Below are positions 18,762 through 26,902 of a stretch of 64,000 bases of DNA, piece after piece. This stretch comes from Bacteroidetes bacterium GWF2_40_14 (GTDB lineage: Bacteria; Bacteroidota; Bacteroidia; Bacteroidales; UBA932): assembly GCA_001769195.1 (NCBI GenBank), contig MEOK01000015.1, forward strand, positions 1 through 64,000. Reading direction: 5' to 3'. Numbering within the stretch: the stretch's first letter is position 1; each line of letters starts with the position of its first letter. The position numbers and the translations under genes are program-made. The notes under the pieces were generated by a model. That model was given only the letters and a program-made list of their open reading frames with translations, made no database searches and had not been told where the DNA came from.

Positions 18762-19187
18762 ATGTTTCCACAGGAAATTGTAAAATTCATAAAAGAACAC
18801 CATGTCCTTACACTCGCAGTTGCGGGCAATTCGGATCTATGGTGCTCTCATGCTTTTTATGAATTTCTGGAAGATGAACTGTTGTTTATAATCACTTCCG
18901 AAGAGAAAACCCGACATATACAACTTGTAAAAGCATCAGATTCGAGAACGGTTGCCGGGGCAATTGCTCTGGAAACAGAAAAAATTGGCCTCATAAGAGG
19001 CTTGCAGTTCAAGGCACAAATTGTCAAAGGCAATGATTCGCTTCTGGACAGATACAGGCTTAAGTACTTGTCACGCTTTCCTTATGCCATTCTTAAAGGG
19101 GGCGACCTTTGGCTCCTGAAAATTACAGAAGCCAAGTTCACCGACAACAGATTAGGCTTTGGAAAAAAGCTGAACTGGTCCCTTTAA
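18762..19187 (+). CDS. PPOX-like flavin-binding split-barrel protein (YhbP-like)
   Basis: The protein has 141 residues. It follows the pattern of short pyridoxamine-phosphate-oxidase-like split barrels: an N-terminal helix, [39 protein letters not shown], and [25 protein letters not shown]. The YhbP group is closest. Members bind FMN, heme or F420, and the cofactor here is unknown. The ATG lies 2 bp after the U32 stop, so it ends the same operon. Its stop overlaps the convergent metK stop by 4 bp (TTAA). Confidence 0.75.
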   Translation: MFPQEIVKFIKEHHVLTLAVAGNSDLWCSHAFYEFLEDELLFIITSEEKTRHIQLVKASDSRTVAGAIALETEKIGLIRGLQFKAQIVKGNDSLLDRYRLKYLSRFPYAILKGGDLWLLKITEAKFTDNRLGFGKKLNWSL

Positions 19188-20440
19188 AGTTTGAATGCCT
19201 CTTTTACTTTAGCGACGGCATCAAGCTTCTCCCATCCGAAAAACTGAATTCCATCCTTTACAAAAGGGTCACGACCCATATGTCCGTATGAAGCAGTCAC
19301 TTCGTAAATCGGATTCTTAAGTTTGAACATATCGATAATCTTTGCAGGTCTCAGGTCAAAAATGTTATTGATCTTCTCTGCTATTTCGCTGTCTTTCAGA
19401 ATCACTTTGTTTGGACCGCAAGGGTTGGCAGTTCCGTATGTGTTTACGAATATACTAACCGGTTGTGCAACGCCTATCGCATAAGCAAGCTGTACAAGTA
19501 CTTCACGAGCAACTCCGGCTGCTACAAGATTCTTGGCTATGTATCTGGCTGCGTATGCTGCAGATCTGTCTACCTTGCTAGGGTCCTTGCCTGAAAATGC
19601 ACCGCCACCGTGTGCACCTTTGCCACCATATGTGTCAACAATGATTTTTCTTCCTGTAAGACCTGTGTCGCCGTGAGGACCACCAATTACAAACTTTCCT
19701 GTAGGATTTACAAGCAGAATGTATCCCTCCTTGAAAAGAAGCTGTGTTTTAGATGGAAGACGTTCAAGAATTCTCGGAATAAGAATGTTTTGTACATCGC
19801 TTTTAATTTTTGCCTGCATTTGTGCATCTCCGTCAAATTCGTCATGCTGTGTGGAAATCACTATTGTATGAACCTTAACGGGAGTGTTGTTTTCGTCATA
19901 CTCTATGGTAAATTGCGATTTTGCATCCGGACGAAGATAAGGCATCAGATTTGTCTCTTTCCTTATTTTTGCAAGCTCAAGCAGAGCAATATGTGCAAGG
20001 GTAAGAGGAAGAGGCATGTACTCTTCTGTGTCTGTTGATGCATAACCGAACATCATTCCCTGGTCGCCTGCACCCTGTTCGTCAGCTGTTGCAATAGAGT
20101 TGCCCTGTTCGTCAAGCTTGTCCACACCACGGTTGATGTCGGCAGACTGTTCGTGAATTGCAGAGAGTATCCCGCATGAATTTCCGTCAAACATATATTC
20201 AGCTTTTGTATAACCGATTCTGTTTATTACTCTTCTTGCAACTGTCTGAATGTCTACATATGCCTTGGAGTGAACCTCTCCGCCCACTACAACAAGTCCT
20301 GTACTTACAAAGGTCTCGCATGCAACCTTTGAATTTGAGTCCTGACGAAGGAATTCGTCAAGAATAGCGTCTGAAATCTGATCGGCAACCTTGTCCGGAT
20401 GTCCTTCCGAAACAGATTCTGATGTAAATAAATATGCCAT
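19184..20440 (-). CDS. metK: S-adenosylmethionine synthetase
   Basis: The protein has 418 residues from the ATG at 20440 ([21 protein letters not shown]). A longer frame from 20497 reads through the leader and is rejected. MetK makes S-adenosylmethionine from methionine and ATP. Motifs are [12 protein letters not shown] (H13, D15, K16), [24 protein letters not shown], the glycine-rich [22 protein letters not shown] and [21 protein letters not shown] promoter box and a SAM-II-like aptamer precede it, so feedback control by its own product is expected. Confidence 0.97.
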   Translation of the reverse strand: MAYLFTSESVSEGHPDKVADQISDAILDEFLRQDSNSKVACETFVSTGLVVVGGEVHSKAYVDIQTVARRVINRIGYTKAEYMFDGNSCGILSAIHEQSADINRGVDKLDEQGNSIATADEQGAGDQGMMFGYASTDTEEYMPLPLTLAHIALLELAKIRKETNLMPYLRPDAKSQFTIEYDENNTPVKVHTIVISTQHDEFDGDAQMQAKIKSDVQNILIPRILERLPSKTQLLFKEGYILLVNPTGKFVIGGPHGDTGLTGRKIIVDTYGGKGAHGGGAFSGKDPSKVDRSAAYAARYIAKNLVAAGVAREVLVQLAYAIGVAQPVSIFVNTYGTANPCGPNKVILKDSEIAEKINNIFDLRPAKIIDMFKLKNPIYEVTASYGHMGRDPFVKDGIQFFGWEKLDAVAKVKEAFKL

Positions 20441-20474
20441 GATTCTTTTTGGTTTAATTCGTTTATAAATAACA

Positions 20475-20490
20475 CTCATTTGCAGATGAG
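20475..20490 (-). promoter_or_regulatory. Small hairpin near the metK ribosome-binding region
   Basis: The stem CTCAT/ATGAG with a 6-base loop lies between the aptamer and the metK start, about 35 bases before the ATG. It may be part of the expression platform of the leader. There is no T-run after it, so a plain intrinsic terminator is unlikely. Confidence 0.45.
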
Positions 20491-20529
20491 AGTTCAACGA
20501 TTACAACCGGAAAGCGGGAAAATGCAATA

Positions 20530-20588
20530 AAGACTATGCATTTTTAGCATTTTTTCACGTGGTTGCAAGCAGTCAAATCTTTCCACAA
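20530..20588 (-). promoter_or_regulatory. SAM-II-like riboswitch (SAM_alpha type) in the metK leader
   Basis: Read as RNA, GUGG (20586-20583) pairs with CCAC (20562-20559) to form P1. Between them are the SAM-II-type segments GAUUUGAC and UUGCAA. CGUGA, an A-rich run and GCUAAAAA follow. GACU (20574-20571) can pair with AGUC (20535-20532), giving the pseudoknot expected of SAM-II. The order and spacing closely follow the known SAM-II aptamer. GGUUGUAA (20508-20501) can pair with UUGCAACC (20568-20561), which would break P1, so it is a candidate switching strand. Identification is from memory of the motif and was not scored with a covariance model. Confidence 0.7.
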
Positions 20589-20596
20589 TTTGAACG

Positions 20597-20604
20597 CAAA
20601 TATA
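20597..20604 (-). promoter_or_regulatory. -7 box of metK
   Basis: TATATTTG on the minus strand matches TAnnTTTG. The predicted start site, about 7 bases on, falls near 20590, just at the 5' end of the aptamer. No clear -33 TTTG is seen at the usual distance. Confidence 0.55.
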
Positions 20605-20670
20605 AAACAATATTCTTTAAGTTATTGTTAATTTGTTGAAAATAATTGTAAGTTATCAAATGGAATTTAG

Positions 20671-20678
20671 TATTTTTG
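20671..20678 (+). promoter_or_regulatory. -7 box of the Oar-like receptor gene
   Basis: TATTTTTG matches TAnnTTTG and lies 34 bp before the ATG. A TTG at 20646-20648 is 22 bases upstream, slightly further than the usual 19-21. Confidence 0.45.
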
Positions 20679-20712
20679 TTGCAGAATACCAAACAAATAT
20701 TAAAAAATATCT

Positions 20713-23700
20713 ATGAAACAAACGATTAAGCAATTTGCCATTACGGCTATGAGCTTGTTTGTGGCCTTGGCAGCTTTCGCTCAGGTTACAACCTCCACAA
20801 TGAGTGGACGAATTACAGAGGCAAATGGCACTCCTATTGTTGGAGCAACCATTGTTGCTGTTCATACGCCTTCCGGTTCTCAGTATTATTCAATTACTGA
20901 CAACTCTGGTAACTATCGCATTCAGAATATGCGTGTTGGAGGTCCCTATTCGGTTGAAGTGCAATTCCTGGGTTTTGGAAGCATGAAATCGGGGAACATA
21001 ACATTACGACTGGGTGAAAACTACGTACATAATGCGCAATTAACCGAAGAGGCTGTTAGTCTAAACGAGGTGGTTGTAACAGCTGGTGTCGTTAATCCTA
21101 TTTTAAACAGTGACCGTACAGGCGCCTCAATGAACATCAGTACAAGAGAGATAACCTCTCTGCCATCAATCAGCCGAAGCATAACTGACTTTACAAAAAT
21201 GACCCCTCAGGCAAACGGAACTTCATTTGCCGGACGTGATGGCCGTTTCAATACAGTAACAATTGACGGAGCTGCTTTCAATAACAACTTCGGTTTGTCA
21301 AGCAACGCACTTCCAGGAGGTTCTGCTCAGCCAATTTCACTTGATGCTATTGCCGAGGTTTCAGTAAACATAGCTCCTTATGATGTACGTTCATCTCAGT
21401 TTACCGGTGCTTCCATAAATGCTGTAACAAAAAGCGGGGACAACTCAATAAGGGCTTCGGTATATACATACCTGAGACCTAAGACATTTACCGGTGAAAA
21501 AGTTGGTGACCTTATCGTTCCTAAAGCCAGAGAAAGAAGTTCTCAAATTTATGGAGCAACAATAGGCGGACCGATTATTAAAAACAAATTGTTTTTATTT
21601 GTAAGCGGCGAGTATGAAAAAGAGGTAACTCCAACTGGCAGCTGGGAACCAAGCACAAATGGTGTAGCAAATGCAGACCTGAAAATTTCCCGTACTACAG
21701 TTGCAGACCTTGAGAGGGCTAAAGCACACTTGTTGTCTACATATAACTACGATCCGGGCGACTATCAGAATTTTGCATCGTCTCCTTCCAACAACTATAA
21801 GATTCTTGCACGTCTGGACTGGAACATTGCAAGAAATCACAAGTTCTCCTTGAGGTACAATATGCTTAGAAATAACAGTGCCACCGTAACAACAAACGGA
21901 AACAGCGGACCTCCAAACGTTCCAAGATCTAACTATATGAGGGTTTCTGAGTATGCTATCTCGTTCTCGAACTCTTTCTACGGAAACCTGAATTCTATTG
22001 ACGCCTTTTCAGCAGAGTTAAACAGTACATTCGGTTCAAGATTCTCCAACAAGCTTTTGGTGTCATACACAGCTACTACTGACCCTCAGAGAACCAGCAA
22101 CAGTGATATCTTCCCTTTCGTTGACATCTACAAAGATGGCAATCCTTACATGTCTTTCGGTTATGAATTGTTTACATTCAAGAATCAGGTAGAAAATAAT
22201 ACCTCTTCAATAGTGGACAACCTTACCATTAGTCTGGACAACCATACTCTTACAGCTGGTCTTGCATATGACAACATATATGTAAATAACTCATACATAC
22301 GTGAGGGTACAAGCTACTACAGATATGCCTCACTTGACGATTTCATAAACAATGCAAAACCTACAGGTTTTGGTATTACATATGGTTATGATGGTCAGCC
22401 GATCAAAGGTGTTCAAATGAGCTTTGGTCTTGCAAGTGCATATCTTCAGGATGAGTGGCAGGTGAATAAGGATTTCAAGGTTACTTACGGTGTACGTGCA
22501 GAGCTTCCTCTTTATCACAATGCGCTTAAGAACAATCCTGCAATCAGTGCCCTTGATTTCAACGGATACAAGATGAATGTTGGTGCGTGGCCAGACAGTA
22601 AAATGCAGATTAATCCAAGATTTGGATTCAACTGGGACGCCAAAGGCGACAGAAGCCTTCAGATTCGTGGTGGAACCGGTCTTTTCTCTGGAGTACTTCC
22701 TTTTGTATGGTTTACAAACCAACCTTCTTCATCAGGTACAATTCAAAGTCCGGAAATGGGTATTACAGGAACAAATCTTCCTGCAGACTTCAGGTTTAAC
22801 AAAGATTACATGGCTCAGATAGCCAAATATCCTACACTTTTCCCTTCGTCAATGAGTGCTACTTTAGCTTCCGGTGCCGCTTTGGCAGAGGTTGCAAAGG
22901 ACTTCAAGATGCCAAGGGTATGGAGATCGAACCTTGCTGCAGATATTGAACTTCCCGGAAATATGATTCTGACCCTTGAGGCTTTGTATACTAAAGACAT
23001 TAATGCAATTGTTCAGAAGAACATGAACCTTCCTGCTGCAAACAGAGTGTTCTCTGGCACAGATAAACGCGCTTACTGGTCAGGTAATAAGGTTCTTACT
23101 ACTGTAGGAAGTGCAATGGTTCTGACTAATTCAGACAAAGGGTTCCAGTCTTCATTCACAGCTCAGCTCACAAAGAACTTCTCGCATGGTCTGTCCGGTA
23201 TGCTTGCTTATACATTCAACCATTCAAAAGACCTTTCGGCTAATCCTGGTTCGAGTGCGTACTCTGCATGGCAGGCAAACCTTGACGCATTCAATATCAA
23301 TACTCCTCAGTTAAGCTACTCAAGCTTCGCTAATCCTCACAGGGTTATCGGTTCACTAAGTTACAGAATTGAATACCTGAGACACCTTGCAACCACTTTC
23401 TCTGTTTATTACAATGGAACTGCTCAGGGCCGCTCTTCAATTGCCTATAGCAACGATATGACAGGCGACGGTGTTGCAGGTGACCTTATCTATATCCCTT
23501 GCGACAAGTACCAGCTTGCATTTGTGGATGTTGTGTCAGGTGGTGTTGTTAAGATGACAGCCGCCCAGCAGGCAGACAAATTCATGGAATATGTAAACAA
23601 CGATTCATATCTTAGCAAGCACAAAGGTGAGTATGCAGAGAGATATGGTGTTGTAAATCCATGGAAAAACCGTTGGGATGTTAAGGTTCTTCAGGACATC

Positions 23701-23991
23701 TTCGCTAAATTCGGAAGTGACCGTCGTTACACTTTGCAACTAACTCTTGACATAGTAAATGCAGGTAACTTACTTAGTAAGAATTGGGGACTATACACAA
23801 GAACAGGTCTTGCAAACACCTATGATGTTATAATGCCTTTGACTTACAAGGGTGTAAACGCAGGTGGACAACCAACATTTACTCTGAATGCAACGGATTT
23901 AGATAATTTTGATAATAAGAACAGGCAAGTAAATGCGTTATCAACCAGTAGTACCTGGGGTATGCAGTTTGGTATTCGTCTGATGTTCTAG
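20713..23991 (+). CDS. Oar-like TonB-dependent outer-membrane receptor
   Basis: The protein has 1092 residues. A signal peptide (1-23, ending AAFAQ) is followed by a carboxypeptidase-regulatory-like domain (about 30-115, GRITEANGTPIVGATIVAV), a TonB plug (about 120-240, containing SLNEVVVTAGVV and TIDGAAFNNNFG) and a long beta-barrel ending in an aromatic residue (QFGIRLMF). The layout is that of Oar-type receptors rather than SusC, and no SusD partner is next to it. It probably acts in the outer membrane in transport or adhesion; the ligand is unknown. A strong hairpin terminator follows the stop. Confidence 0.85.
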   Translation: MKQTIKQFAITAMSLFVALAAFAQVTTSTMSGRITEANGTPIVGATIVAVHTPSGSQYYSITDNSGNYRIQNMRVGGPYSVEVQFLGFGSMKSGNITLRLGENYVHNAQLTEEAVSLNEVVVTAGVVNPILNSDRTGASMNISTREITSLPSISRSITDFTKMTPQANGTSFAGRDGRFNTVTIDGAAFNNNFGLSSNALPGGSAQPISLDAIAEVSVNIAPYDVRSSQFTGASINAVTKSGDNSIRASVYTYLRPKTFTGEKVGDLIVPKARERSSQIYGATIGGPIIKNKLFLFVSGEYEKEVTPTGSWEPSTNGVANADLKISRTTVADLERAKAHLLSTYNYDPGDYQNFASSPSNNYKILARLDWNIARNHKFSLRYNMLRNNSATVTTNGNSGPPNVPRSNYMRVSEYAISFSNSFYGNLNSIDAFSAELNSTFGSRFSNKLLVSYTATTDPQRTSNSDIFPFVDIYKDGNPYMSFGYELFTFKNQVENNTSSIVDNLTISLDNHTLTAGLAYDNIYVNNSYIREGTSYYRYASLDDFINNAKPTGFGITYGYDGQPIKGVQMSFGLASAYLQDEWQVNKDFKVTYGVRAELPLYHNALKNNPAISALDFNGYKMNVGAWPDSKMQINPRFGFNWDAKGDRSLQIRGGTGLFSGVLPFVWFTNQPSSSGTIQSPEMGITGTNLPADFRFNKDYMAQIAKYPTLFPSSMSATLASGAALAEVAKDFKMPRVWRSNLAADIELPGNMILTLEALYTKDINAIVQKNMNLPAANRVFSGTDKRAYWSGNKVLTTVGSAMVLTNSDKGFQSSFTAQLTKNFSHGLSGMLAYTFNHSKDLSANPGSSAYSAWQANLDAFNINTPQLSYSSFANPHRVIGSLSYRIEYLRHLATTFSVYYNGTAQGRSSIAYSNDMTGDGVAGDLIYIPCDKYQLAFVDVVSGGVVKMTAAQQADKFMEYVNNDSYLSKHKGEYAERYGVVNPWKNRWDVKVLQDIFAKFGSDRRYTLQLTLDIVNAGNLLSKNWGLYTRTGLANTYDVIMPLTYKGVNAGGQPTFTLNATDLDNFDNKNRQVNALSTSSTWGMQFGIRLMF

Positions 23992-24011
23992 AAGTTTTTA
24001 ACTTTATTATG

Positions 24012-24051
24012 GGGACCGTCTCAATTCATTTTGGGGCGGTCTCTTTTTTTT
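24012..24051 (+). terminator. Intrinsic terminator after the Oar-like gene
   Basis: GACCG (24014-24018) pairs with CGGTC (24037-24041), extended by wobble pairs, and is followed by a run of eight T residues. It lies about 20 bp after the stop codon. Confidence 0.75.
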
Positions 24052-24064
24052 GTATTTATTTTAC

Positions 24065-24085
24065 TAATTTTGTTTTATATATTTG
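24065..24085 (+). promoter_or_regulatory. Two overlapping candidate -7 boxes before yraN
   Basis: TAATTTTG (24065-24072) and TATATTTG (24078-24085) both match TAnnTTTG. The first fits better, since it leaves about 12 bases of leader before the ATG at 24091. The second would place the start site at the ATG itself. Confidence 0.4.
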
Positions 24086-24090
24086 ATGAG

Positions 24091-24477
24091 ATGGATAGCG
24101 GCGAGCGAATTGAAACAGGGAGGAGGGCAGAGGATATTGCATTGGATTTTCTCAAGGGTAACGGACAGATACTGTTGGAGAGGAACTGGAGAAACGGACA
24201 TAAGGAGCTGGACCTGATAATGAAAAGTTTGTCGCAATATGGAATTGAGAGACTGCATATTGTAGAAGTGAGGTCACTAAAGGAGCCAAATCTCTGTAAC
24301 CCATATGAAAGTATAGACATATTCAAGCAGAGAGCGGTCATATCTGCTGCCAGAGCTTATATACGGCTGAACAACATTAATATGGAGACCCAATTCGATA
24401 TCGTATCGGTTGTATTTAAAGCAGAGAGTGTTGAACTGGAATATTTTCCGGATGCATTTACACCATCATGGAGATAA
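24091..24477 (+). CDS. YraN / UPF0102 family protein
   Basis: The protein has 128 residues from the ATG at 24091 (MDSGERIETGRRAEDIALDFL). A start at 24031 would add a hydrophobic stretch read from the terminator and promoter region, so it is rejected. The restriction-endonuclease-like fold is recognisable from GRRAEDIALDFLKGNG, ERNWRNGHKELDLIM and HIVEVRSL, where E, D and the E-x-R of the last strand replace the usual E...D...E-x-K. YraN proteins are thought to act on DNA, but their role is not settled. The manC gene follows after 13 bp. Confidence 0.82.
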   Translation: MDSGERIETGRRAEDIALDFLKGNGQILLERNWRNGHKELDLIMKSLSQYGIERLHIVEVRSLKEPNLCNPYESIDIFKQRAVISAARAYIRLNNINMETQFDIVSVVFKAESVELEYFPDAFTPSWR

Positions 24478-24490
24478 ATAAATTACTAAT

Positions 24491-25585
24491 ATGAACAAGA
24501 ATCATTACTGTATCATTATGGCGGGTGGAATCGGGAGCCGATTCTGGCCGGTTAGCAGAAATGCCAAGCCAAAACAGTTTCTGGACATTCTGGGAATGGG
24601 CAAATCTTTTCTTCAGCAGACATTTGACAGGTTCTCCAGAATAATTCCGGTTGAGAACATCCTTGTGGTTACCTCAAGGCAATACAAAGATCTGGTAATG
24701 ACTCAAATCCCTGACATATTGCCCGAACATGTACTGTTGGAACCATACAGAAGAAACACTGCTCCATGCATTGCTTATGCAACATACAAACTGATGCAGA
24801 AGAACCCAAAAGCGACAGTGGTTGTTGCCCCCTCTGATCACCTTATAGTAAACGAAGATATTTTTCTGACCACAATAAAAAACGGACTTAACTATGCAGA
24901 GAGGCATAACATACTTATGACTCTGGGTGTTAAGCCGTCAAGGCCGGAGACAGCATATGGCTATATTCAGGTCAACATGAATGTGCCGGTGGACATGGAT
25001 GGCAACCTTGCCTATGGTGTCAAGACCTTTACAGAAAAACCAAATATAGATCTGGCCAAAGTATTTGTAGACAGTGGAGAATTTTTATGGAACGCAGGAA
25101 TATTTATATGGAACCTCAGCACCATAAAATATGAACTTGAGAAGCTGCAGCCGGGTATTGCGGGACTCTTTTCAGAAGGGAATAAGCTATATTACACAGA
25201 CATGGAGGATGATTTTATAAATCAGGTATACGAAGAGTGCACCAGTATTTCCGTAGACTACGGAATAATGGAAAAAACAGACAAAGCAATTATCTATCCT
25301 GTTTCATTCGGCTGGTCCGATCTGGGGACATGGGATTCCCTTTATGCACAGGTAGATAAAGATGAAAACAATAATCATATACAAAGCGCAGAGAGCATGC
25401 TGGCGAATGTCTCAAATTCAATAGTGGTTTCGGAAGAGAAAGAGAAACTAATAGTCATAAATGGTCTTGACAACTATATGGTCATCAATACAGACGATGT
25501 TCTTCTGATTTGCCCGAGAGAGGAGAGCATTTTCAAGAATATCCTCACAGACATGCCCCTCAAAGACTTTAACGACTATCAATAA
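24491..25585 (+). CDS. manC: Mannose-1-phosphate guanylyltransferase
   Basis: The protein has 364 residues. It makes GDP-mannose from mannose-1-phosphate and GTP, for surface polysaccharide or GDP-fucose synthesis. The nucleotidyltransferase start IIMAGGIGSRFWPVSRNAKPKQFLDI is typical, followed by VVVAPSDHLI, PSRPETAYGYIQ, VKTFTEKPN and FLWNAGIFIWN, all diagnostic of the mannose-specific group. The C-terminal isomerase domain found in bifunctional enzymes is absent, so only the transferase reaction is expected. It lies between yraN and the arginine deiminase gene with gaps of 13 and 15 bp. Confidence 0.92.
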   Translation: MNKNHYCIIMAGGIGSRFWPVSRNAKPKQFLDILGMGKSFLQQTFDRFSRIIPVENILVVTSRQYKDLVMTQIPDILPEHVLLEPYRRNTAPCIAYATYKLMQKNPKATVVVAPSDHLIVNEDIFLTTIKNGLNYAERHNILMTLGVKPSRPETAYGYIQVNMNVPVDMDGNLAYGVKTFTEKPNIDLAKVFVDSGEFLWNAGIFIWNLSTIKYELEKLQPGIAGLFSEGNKLYYTDMEDDFINQVYEECTSISVDYGIMEKTDKAIIYPVSFGWSDLGTWDSLYAQVDKDENNNHIQSAESMLANVSNSIVVSEEKEKLIVINGLDNYMVINTDDVLLICPREESIFKNILTDMPLKDFNDYQ

Positions 25586-25600
25586 AAAATATAATACATT

Positions 25601-26869
25601 ATGGCACAGAATCTGGTGAAGTTAGATGTTCAGTCAGAGATAGGCAAGCTGGAAGCGGTGTTGTTGCACTCGCCGGGAGCAGAGGTGGAGAATATGACTC
25701 CCAGAAATGCACAAAGGGCTCTTTACAGCGATATCCTTAACCTCTCAATAGCCCAGAAGGAGTATGAGCAGGTATCCGGAGTATTGAACAAGGTCTCCAG
25801 GACATTTCAGGTACGGGACCTTCTGGCAAAACTTCTTGACGATCATTATGAAAGAGAGGCTCTTATTGGTAAAATATGTGTTACAGAAGAAGTTACGGAC
25901 TATTTTGAATATCTCATGGATATGTCCTCAAAAAATCTGTCGCAGGTGCTTATTGAGGGACTTCCCGCAAGGATCAACTCTCTTACAGCATATCTTAAGG
26001 ACGATTACTACGCTCTTCTACCTCTTTACAACTTCTATTTTACAAGGGATGCATCAGTTTCTATTGGAAACAAGGCTCTTATATGCAGAATGGCGAGCAA
26101 GGTAAGGATGAGAGAATCAATAATCACAGAGGCGATCTTTAAAAATAAAAAATTCTTCGACTGCGAGCTCATTAATGGCTATGATTTTCAACCGGGTAAT
26201 AATGAGGTGTATATGGAAGGGGGTGATATACTTATTGCTCGCGAAGATATTCTTCTGATAGGGAACGGAATGAGAACAAGCAGTCAGGGAATCGACATGC
26301 TTTTAAACAGGCTTTGCAAGTCTTCAGGACCGGAAAAGCGACATATTATTGTTCAGCAGCTGCCAAGCTCCCCTGAATCATTCATCCATCTGGATATGGT
26401 ATTTACTCTGCTTGATGTTGACAAGGCGATGGTTTTTGAACCATTGATCCTTAATGAGAACCAATATCAGACTGTTCATATGGTTATTGAAGGAGGGAAA
26501 GTTTCCAAAATAAAATCTGTTAATAATATCCCGTCAGTCTTGAAAAAGCTGGGAATGGAGGTAGAGCCGGTTATTTGCGGAGGTATAACAGACGAATGGA
26601 ACCAGGAGAGGGAGCAGTGGCACAGTGGCGCAAATTTCTTTGCCTTTGCCCCGGGCAAGGTAATGTCATATGCAAGAAATGTACATACATTGAACGAGCT
26701 GGACAAAATTGGATTTGAAATAATTCCTGCATGGGACGTTTTGGCAGGGAAAAAAGATCTCGACAAAGTGGGCAAATGTGTTGTTACAATAGATGGATCG
26801 GAATTGCCAAGAGGCGGCGGCGGAGCCCGGTGCATGACCATGCCTCTCCGAAGGGCGGCTGTTGAATGA
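25601..26869 (+). CDS. arcA: Arginine deiminase
   Basis: The protein has 422 residues. It hydrolyses arginine to citrulline and ammonia in the cytoplasm. It belongs to the guanidino-modifying superfamily. Motifs include the N-terminal SEIGKLEAVLLHSPGAEVENMTP, FTRDASVSIG with the substrate aspartate, MEGGDILIAREDILLIGNGMRTS, a catalytic histidine in the FIHLDMVFTLLD segment, and the C-terminal RGGGGARCMTMPL with nucleophile C411. No carbamate kinase or ornithine carbamoyltransferase gene is near. With ctlX and rocD elsewhere in the window it completes a route from arginine to glutamate semialdehyde. Confidence 0.88.
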   Translation: MAQNLVKLDVQSEIGKLEAVLLHSPGAEVENMTPRNAQRALYSDILNLSIAQKEYEQVSGVLNKVSRTFQVRDLLAKLLDDHYEREALIGKICVTEEVTDYFEYLMDMSSKNLSQVLIEGLPARINSLTAYLKDDYYALLPLYNFYFTRDASVSIGNKALICRMASKVRMRESIITEAIFKNKKFFDCELINGYDFQPGNNEVYMEGGDILIAREDILLIGNGMRTSSQGIDMLLNRLCKSSGPEKRHIIVQQLPSSPESFIHLDMVFTLLDVDKAMVFEPLILNENQYQTVHMVIEGGKVSKIKSVNNIPSVLKKLGMEVEPVICGGITDEWNQEREQWHSGANFFAFAPGKVMSYARNVHTLNELDKIGFEIIPAWDVLAGKKDLDKVGKCVVTIDGSELPRGGGGARCMTMPLRRAAVE

Positions 26870-26902
26870 CCAAAATAGAATGTCTTACACCAATGATTTT
26901 AT

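Noticed and set aside
20441-20497. Longer metK start at 20497
   Set aside because: It would translate the leader downstream of the aptamer and adds residues not seen in MetK; the ATG at 20440 gives the conserved N-terminus.
24031-24090. N-terminal membrane extension of the YraN-like protein
   Set aside because: The extra hydrophobic residues come from the terminator T-run and the promoter region; the ATG at 24091 fits the family.
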